Assembly: GCA_964492895.1 (NCBI GenBank)
Contig: CAZBLR010000006.1
Span: forward strand, 27,240-91,239
Length of the DNA: 64,000 nucleotides
Direction: 5' to 3'
Source of the DNA: DATLWN01 sp964492895
GTDB lineage: Bacteria; Pseudomonadota; Zetaproteobacteria; Mariprofundales; Mariprofundaceae
The notes below the pieces were generated by a model. That model saw nothing but the letters and a program-made list of their open reading frames with translations, did no database searches and was not told the origin of the DNA. A program made the position numbers and the translations under genes. Every line of letters begins with the position of its first letter. Within the stretch, counting starts at the first letter, position 1. This document shows, one piece after another, positions 60,155 through 64,000 of the stretch.

Positions 60155-61561
60155 ATGTCCAATCACCTGAGTCCGGAGCATCTGGCCCGCGCACTGAACA
60201 CCCTGGTTCCCGCCGGCGCCGACGATGCCGATCTCTATCTGCAGCACGCGACCACCGAATCGCTGGCCCTGGAGGAAGGGCGGGTCAAGCATGTGTCCGC
60301 CTCCACGCAGCAGGGCATCGGCGCCCGCGTCGTCAAGGGCGAGGTTTCGGGGCACGCCTACACCGACCGGCTGGAGCTCCCGGCCCTGATGGAGGCGGCC
60401 AAGGCCGCGCGCACCATCACCGACGATCGCCGGAAACGTGCCCCGGTGGCCATCTGCGAAAGCCCCGGGCCCCGGGCGCTGTATGCCGCCGCCGATCCGG
60501 CCCGGGACATCGCCATGGGCGATCGACGCACCCTGCTCGAGCATGTGGATGCCTTCGCCCGAAGCCTGGATGCGCGCGTGGTGCAGGTATTCGCGGGGCT
60601 GGCATGCAGTCACACCGATGTGCGCATCGTGCGCATGGACGGCAGCGAGCTGCATGATGCCCGCCCCCTGGTCCGCCTCAACGTGTCCGTGGTGGTCGAG
60701 CACAACGGCCGGCGCGAATCGGCCAGCGCCGGCGGCGGCGGACGATTCGGCCTTTCCCGGCTGCTCGAGCGCGAGCAGGTGGAGCAACTGACGCGCGAGG
60801 CTGTGCGCATCGCCGTGCTGAACCTCGACGCCGTGCCTGCACCGGCCGGGCTGATGCCGGTGGTGCTGGGGCCAGGCTGGCCCGGGATCCTGCTGCACGA
60901 GGCCATCGGCCACGGGCTGGAGGGGGATTTCAACCGCAAGGGGACCTCCGCCTTCTCCGGCCGCATCGGCGAGCGCGTCGCCGCCCCCGGAGTCACGGTC
61001 GTCGACGACGGCACCATCCCCGAACGCCGCGGTTCACTGACCATCGACGACGAGGGCACGCCGACCCATCGCACGGTACTGATCGAGGACGGCATCCTGA
61101 CCGGCTACCTGACGGACAAGCAGAACGCGCGCCTGATGGGCATGGCCCCGACCGGCAACGGCCGGCGCGAGTCCTATGCCCACCCGGTGCTGCCGCGCAT
61201 GACCAACACCTTCATGCTGGCCGGCACCGGCAACCCGGACGACATCGTCGCCTCGCTGGATCGCGGCATCTACGCCGTCAACTTCGGCGGCGGCCAGGTC
61301 GACATCACCTCCGGCCAGTTCGTATTCACCACCAGCGAGGCTTATCTGGTCGAAAAGGGGCGCATCGTCGCCCCGGTCAAGGAGGCCACGCTGATCGGCA
61401 ACGGCCCGGAGGTGCTCAAGCACGTGTCGATGATCGGCAACGATCTGGCCCTGGACCCGGGTGTCGGCACCTGCGGCAAGGACGGCCAGAGCGTACCGGT
61501 CGGCGTCGGCCTGCCCACGATCCGCATCGACGGGATCACGGTCGGCGGGGCCCAGGCATGA
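60155..61561 (+). CDS. tldD: TldD, zinc metalloprotease subunit
   Basis: 468 residues. Zinc motif HEAIGHGLEGD starting at residue 248, flanked by GWPGILL and FSGRIGERVAAPGVTVVDDGT; later GNGRRESYAHPVLPRMTN and INFGGGQVDITSG variants. TldD carries the active site of the TldD/E heterodimer, which degrades unfolded peptides and matures modified peptides. The stop overlaps pmbA by four bases. Confidence 0.96.
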   Translation: MSNHLSPEHLARALNTLVPAGADDADLYLQHATTESLALEEGRVKHVSASTQQGIGARVVKGEVSGHAYTDRLELPALMEAAKAARTITDDRRKRAPVAICESPGPRALYAAADPARDIAMGDRRTLLEHVDAFARSLDARVVQVFAGLACSHTDVRIVRMDGSELHDARPLVRLNVSVVVEHNGRRESASAGGGGRFGLSRLLEREQVEQLTREAVRIAVLNLDAVPAPAGLMPVVLGPGWPGILLHEAIGHGLEGDFNRKGTSAFSGRIGERVAAPGVTVVDDGTIPERRGSLTIDDEGTPTHRTVLIEDGILTGYLTDKQNARLMGMAPTGNGRRESYAHPVLPRMTNTFMLAGTGNPDDIVASLDRGIYAVNFGGGQVDITSGQFVFTTSEAYLVEKGRIVAPVKEATLIGNGPEVLKHVSMIGNDLALDPGVGTCGKDGQSVPVGVGLPTIRIDGITVGGAQA

Positions 61562-62919
61562 GCCTGGAGCGCGTTGCCCGGCAGCTGGTGGACATGGCGC
61601 GCAGCCATGGCGCTGCGGATGCCGACGCCCTGGCCATCGCCGATACCAGCGAGGGTATCCGGATACGACAGGGCAAACCCGAATCGGTCGAGCGAGAGGA
61701 CTCCCGCGGCGTCGGTCTGCGCGTATTCGTCGACACGGGCAGCGGCCTCGCCTTCGCCTCGGCATCCACGTCCGATGTCTCGGAGCAGGGCCTGCGGCAC
61801 CTCGTCGACCAGGTGATGGCCATGGCGCACATCTCCGCCCCGGACCCCGATGCCATGCCGCCCTCGGGTGCCGACCACCCGGATGCGGACGAACTGCACG
61901 CCTGGAAGGCGCGCCACCACGACCATGCCATGCCCTGGAATACCGAGGCGGCACTGGAAGCCGCACTCGCCTGCGAGGCGGCGGCACTGGATACGCCGCA
62001 GATCGGAAACAGCGAGGGCGCGGAGGCCAGCTTCGGCCTGCTTTCGGTCGCCTACGCCTCAGCCGACGGCTTCGCCTCGCATTACAGCCGCGGCTCCCTC
62101 GGCCTCGCCCTGTCGGTCGTGGCCGGAGAAGGATCGGGCATGCAGCGCGACTATGCCTACGACCAGGGCCGTCACATCGAGGACCTGCGCCCGGCTGACG
62201 AGATCGGCCGCGAGGCGGCATCGCGCGCCGTGCGCCGCCTGCAGCCGGGAAGCCTCGACAGCGGGCGCATGCCGGTGGTGTTCGAGCCCCGGTGTGCCGC
62301 CTCGCTGCTCGGGCACCTGGCCGGCGCCGCCAACGGGCGCGCGGTGCTGCAGCAGCGCTCCTTCCTGGCCGACCGCATCGGCCAGGCCGTGTTTCCCGAA
62401 TTCGTCCGCATCCTCGACGATCCCGACCATATCAAGGGCACCGGAAACCGTCTGTTCGACGGCGAAGGTACGCGCTGCGCGCCGCTGACCCTCGTCGAGG
62501 CCGGCCGCCTGCAGGGCTACCTGACCGATCGCTACGCGGCCCGCCGCCTCGGCACCACATCCACCGGCCATGCCCGGCGCGGCCTGACCGGCGATCTCGG
62601 CATCGGTCCCTCCAACCTGATCATGGAGCCGGGCCAGTCGCCGCTGGCGGACCTGCTGCACGATGTCGGCAACGGCGTGCTGGTCACCGAGCTGATGGGC
62701 TTCGGCGTCAACGCGGTCACCGGCGACTATTCGCGCGGCGCGGCGGGCTTCCTGATCGAGAACGGCCAGGTGAGCCGGCCGGTGTCCGGCTTCACGATCG
62801 CCGGCAATCTCGTCGACATGTATGCCGGCATCATCGGGCTGGCGGACGACCTGACCTGGTTCGGCTCCAGGGCGGTACCGAGCATCGCCATCGCCGGCAT
62901 GACCGTCGCCTGCCAATAA
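61558..62919 (+). CDS. pmbA: PmbA/TldE, metalloprotease partner subunit
   Basis: 453 residues. PmbA features: no HExxH, VEREDSRGVGLRVFVDTG at the start, MPVVFEPRCAASLLGHLAGAANGRAVLQQRSFLAD (in blocks), GVNAVTGDYSRGAAGFLIENG and a GNLVDMYAGIIGLADDL region. It completes the TldD/E enzyme, which often works on microcin and lasso-type precursors; no precursor peptide is seen here. ATGA overlap with tldD. Confidence 0.95.
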   Translation: MSLERVARQLVDMARSHGAADADALAIADTSEGIRIRQGKPESVEREDSRGVGLRVFVDTGSGLAFASASTSDVSEQGLRHLVDQVMAMAHISAPDPDAMPPSGADHPDADELHAWKARHHDHAMPWNTEAALEAALACEAAALDTPQIGNSEGAEASFGLLSVAYASADGFASHYSRGSLGLALSVVAGEGSGMQRDYAYDQGRHIEDLRPADEIGREAASRAVRRLQPGSLDSGRMPVVFEPRCAASLLGHLAGAANGRAVLQQRSFLADRIGQAVFPEFVRILDDPDHIKGTGNRLFDGEGTRCAPLTLVEAGRLQGYLTDRYAARRLGTTSTGHARRGLTGDLGIGPSNLIMEPGQSPLADLLHDVGNGVLVTELMGFGVNAVTGDYSRGAAGFLIENGQVSRPVSGFTIAGNLVDMYAGIIGLADDLTWFGSRAVPSIAIAGMTVACQ

Positions 62920-62935
62920 CCCCGCGGGAGCAAGC

Positions 62936-63922
62936 ATGAAACCCTATGACGTCTATGGCATCGGCAATGCCATCACCGATCTGCAGCTTCGCACCGACGA
63001 CGCCTTCCTGGCCGATATCGGCGCCGACAAGGGCATCATGACCCTGGTCGATGAGCCCCGGCAGTCCGACGTGCTGCAGGCGCTGGACGGGCAACCGGTC
63101 AACCGCTGCTCGGGAGGCTCGGCCTGCAACACCATCGTCGGCATCGCCGATTTCGGCGGTCGCGCCGCCTATGCCTGCAAGGTCGGCACGGACGAGATCG
63201 GGCGCCATTACATCGACGAACTGCGCCAACTCGGCATCGCCGTCGAGGTGCCGCCCGCCGAGGGCCAGTCGGGCACCTGCGTCGTACTGATCACGCCGGA
63301 TGCCCAGCGCACCATGCTCACGCATCTCGGCATCTCCTCCCGGCTGTCGGCAGACGACGTCGACGAGACGGAGATCGCCAAGGCGCAGTACATCTATGTC
63401 GAGGGCTATCTGTTCGCCGGGGATGCGACGCGCGCGGCGGCGCTGAAGGCCATCGATCTGGCCAAGCGGAACGGGGTCAAGGTGGCCCTGACCGTCTCCG
63501 ATCCATTCCTGATCGGGCTGTGCCGCGACATGTTCTGGGAACTGATCAAGGGCCCCGTGGACCTGCTGTTCTGCAACCACGAGGAGGCCAAGGCGCTGAC
63601 CGGCGAGGAGGATGCCATCGATTGCGCCCGGGCCATCCATGCCCATGCCGCCAATGTGGCGCTGACGCTGGGCAGGCACGGGTCCCTGATGATCCACGAT
63701 GGTCAGGTGATCCCGATCGAAGGCGTCAGCGTACAGGCCGTGGACACGACCGGCGCCGGCGACATGTACGCGGCCGGTGTGCTCTACGGCATCACCAACG
63801 GGCTGTCATGGAAACAGGCCGGACATTTGGGAAGTCATGCCGCCGCCCGTGTCGTCTCGCAGCTCGGCGCCCGCCTGGGCCGGCGCTTCACACCCGACGA
63901 GATTCAGGCCCTGCTGTCCTGA
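62936..63922 (+). CDS. PfkB-family sugar/nucleoside kinase, adenosine kinase type
   Basis: 328 residues. GNAITDLQLR at the start, substrate GGSACNTIVGIADFGG (near 60), and DTTGAGDMYAAGVLYG (near 268-283) with catalytic Asp274. The adenosine-kinase-like N-terminus is typical of a bacterial group near tldD. Adenosine to AMP is the likely reaction, useful for methylation-cycle by-product recycling; a ribokinase-type substrate cannot be excluded. Confidence 0.9.
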   Translation: MKPYDVYGIGNAITDLQLRTDDAFLADIGADKGIMTLVDEPRQSDVLQALDGQPVNRCSGGSACNTIVGIADFGGRAAYACKVGTDEIGRHYIDELRQLGIAVEVPPAEGQSGTCVVLITPDAQRTMLTHLGISSRLSADDVDETEIAKAQYIYVEGYLFAGDATRAAALKAIDLAKRNGVKVALTVSDPFLIGLCRDMFWELIKGPVDLLFCNHEEAKALTGEEDAIDCARAIHAHAANVALTLGRHGSLMIHDGQVIPIEGVSVQAVDTTGAGDMYAAGVLYGITNGLSWKQAGHLGSHAAARVVSQLGARLGRRFTPDEIQALLS

Positions 63923-63927
63923 TACGA

Positions 63928-63955
63928 CCGGGGAGGAGGCAAGCCTCCTCCCCGG
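63928..63955. terminator. Bidirectional hairpin terminator
   Basis: CCGGGGAGGAGGC (63928-63940) pairs with 63943-63955 in a 12-13 bp stem. No T-run on either side. It lies between the convergent ends of the kinase and the next minus-strand gene. Confidence 0.6.
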
Positions 63956-63970
63956 CATCCGGAGCTGCGC

Positions 63971-64000
63971 TTAGCGATTGGGCCCGCCGCCGCCCATGCC
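63971..64000 (-). CDS. Partial gene, C-terminus only (ends GMGGGGPNR)
   Basis: The last nine codons and TAA stop of a minus-strand frame run off the window. The glycine-rich end could belong to an RNA-binding or other protein, but nine residues cannot identify it. Confidence 0.3.
   Translation of the reverse strand, partial: GMGGGGPNR

Noticed and set aside
1..64000. CRISPR arrays, rRNA or phage genes
   Set aside because: No regularly spaced repeats, ribosomal RNA cores, integrases, capsid or tail proteins were seen on either strand.

Overview
The window is a GC-rich (roughly two thirds G+C by eye), densely packed proteobacterial chromosome segment from a chemolithoautotroph. Two complete RuBisCO systems, both with CbbQ/CbbO activases, and a full Calvin-Benson-Bassham/glycolysis gene run point to an obligate or strongly autotrophic organism. 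Heptose biosynthesis (hldD), a BamE-like lipoprotein, LapA, TonB receptor, TldD/PmbA, YceH and DUF1841/DUF1840 proteins place it in the Gamma- or Betaproteobacteria; a gammaproteobacterial sulfur/iron-oxidiser type is my best guess, but the genus cannot be fixed from the sequence alone.

Layout. 0-7 kb: a tiny zinc-ribbon protein, a membrane protein and a DUF1841 protein, then a YfiR / hybrid histidine kinase / TonB-receptor operon. 6.7-15.6 kb (mostly minus strand): nitrilase-like hydrolase, retropepsin-like protease, DUF4438 protein and TrmB in one overlapping operon; DJ-1 and TrpD2; a class I glutamine amidotransferase; an ammonium channel; two small membrane/periplasmic proteins; and a pyrophosphate-type phosphofructokinase. 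15.6-24.5 kb (plus): the carbon-metabolism run IMPase-like, glpX, tkt, gap, pgk, pyk, fba, closed by a strong terminator. 24.5-43.3 kb: housekeeping and accessory genes (2Fe-2S ferredoxin, Mut7-C RNase-like protein, YebC-like factor, SulP transporter, LemA/M48 protease pair, DEAD helicase, ECF sigma/anti-sigma pair, ArsS, hldD-bamE-like-lapA, a nitrilase/methyltransferase pair, an Asp/Asn hydroxylase). 43.3-58.1 kb: form II RuBisCO operon cbbM-cbbQ-cbbO with divergent cbbR, a spacer with yceH, a broken cbbR copy and small genes, then form I operon cbbL-cbbS-cbbQ-cbbO with its own divergent cbbR. 58.1-64 kb: PilZ protein, CysZ-like membrane protein, DUF2007, TldD/PmbA, adenosine kinase and the edge of a further gene.

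How it works together. Both RuBisCOs feed 3-phosphoglycerate into pgk and gap; fba, glpX and tkt regenerate the acceptor, and the PPi-type PFK could run reversibly on fructose and sedoheptulose bisphosphates. SulP and Amt are plausible bicarbonate (or sulfate) and ammonium suppliers. The two cbbR/cbb divergent regions share a nearly identical 15-bp T-N11-A operator, so the two regulators may cross-talk. Hairpins after cbbL, cbbS and cbbM probably set high RuBisCO and low activase expression.

No rRNA, tRNA, CRISPR array, carboxysome gene or intact insertion sequence was seen. The most unusual stretch is 49.86-50.32 kb, which holds a recombined 3' end of cbbR1 beside a possible REP-type sequence.
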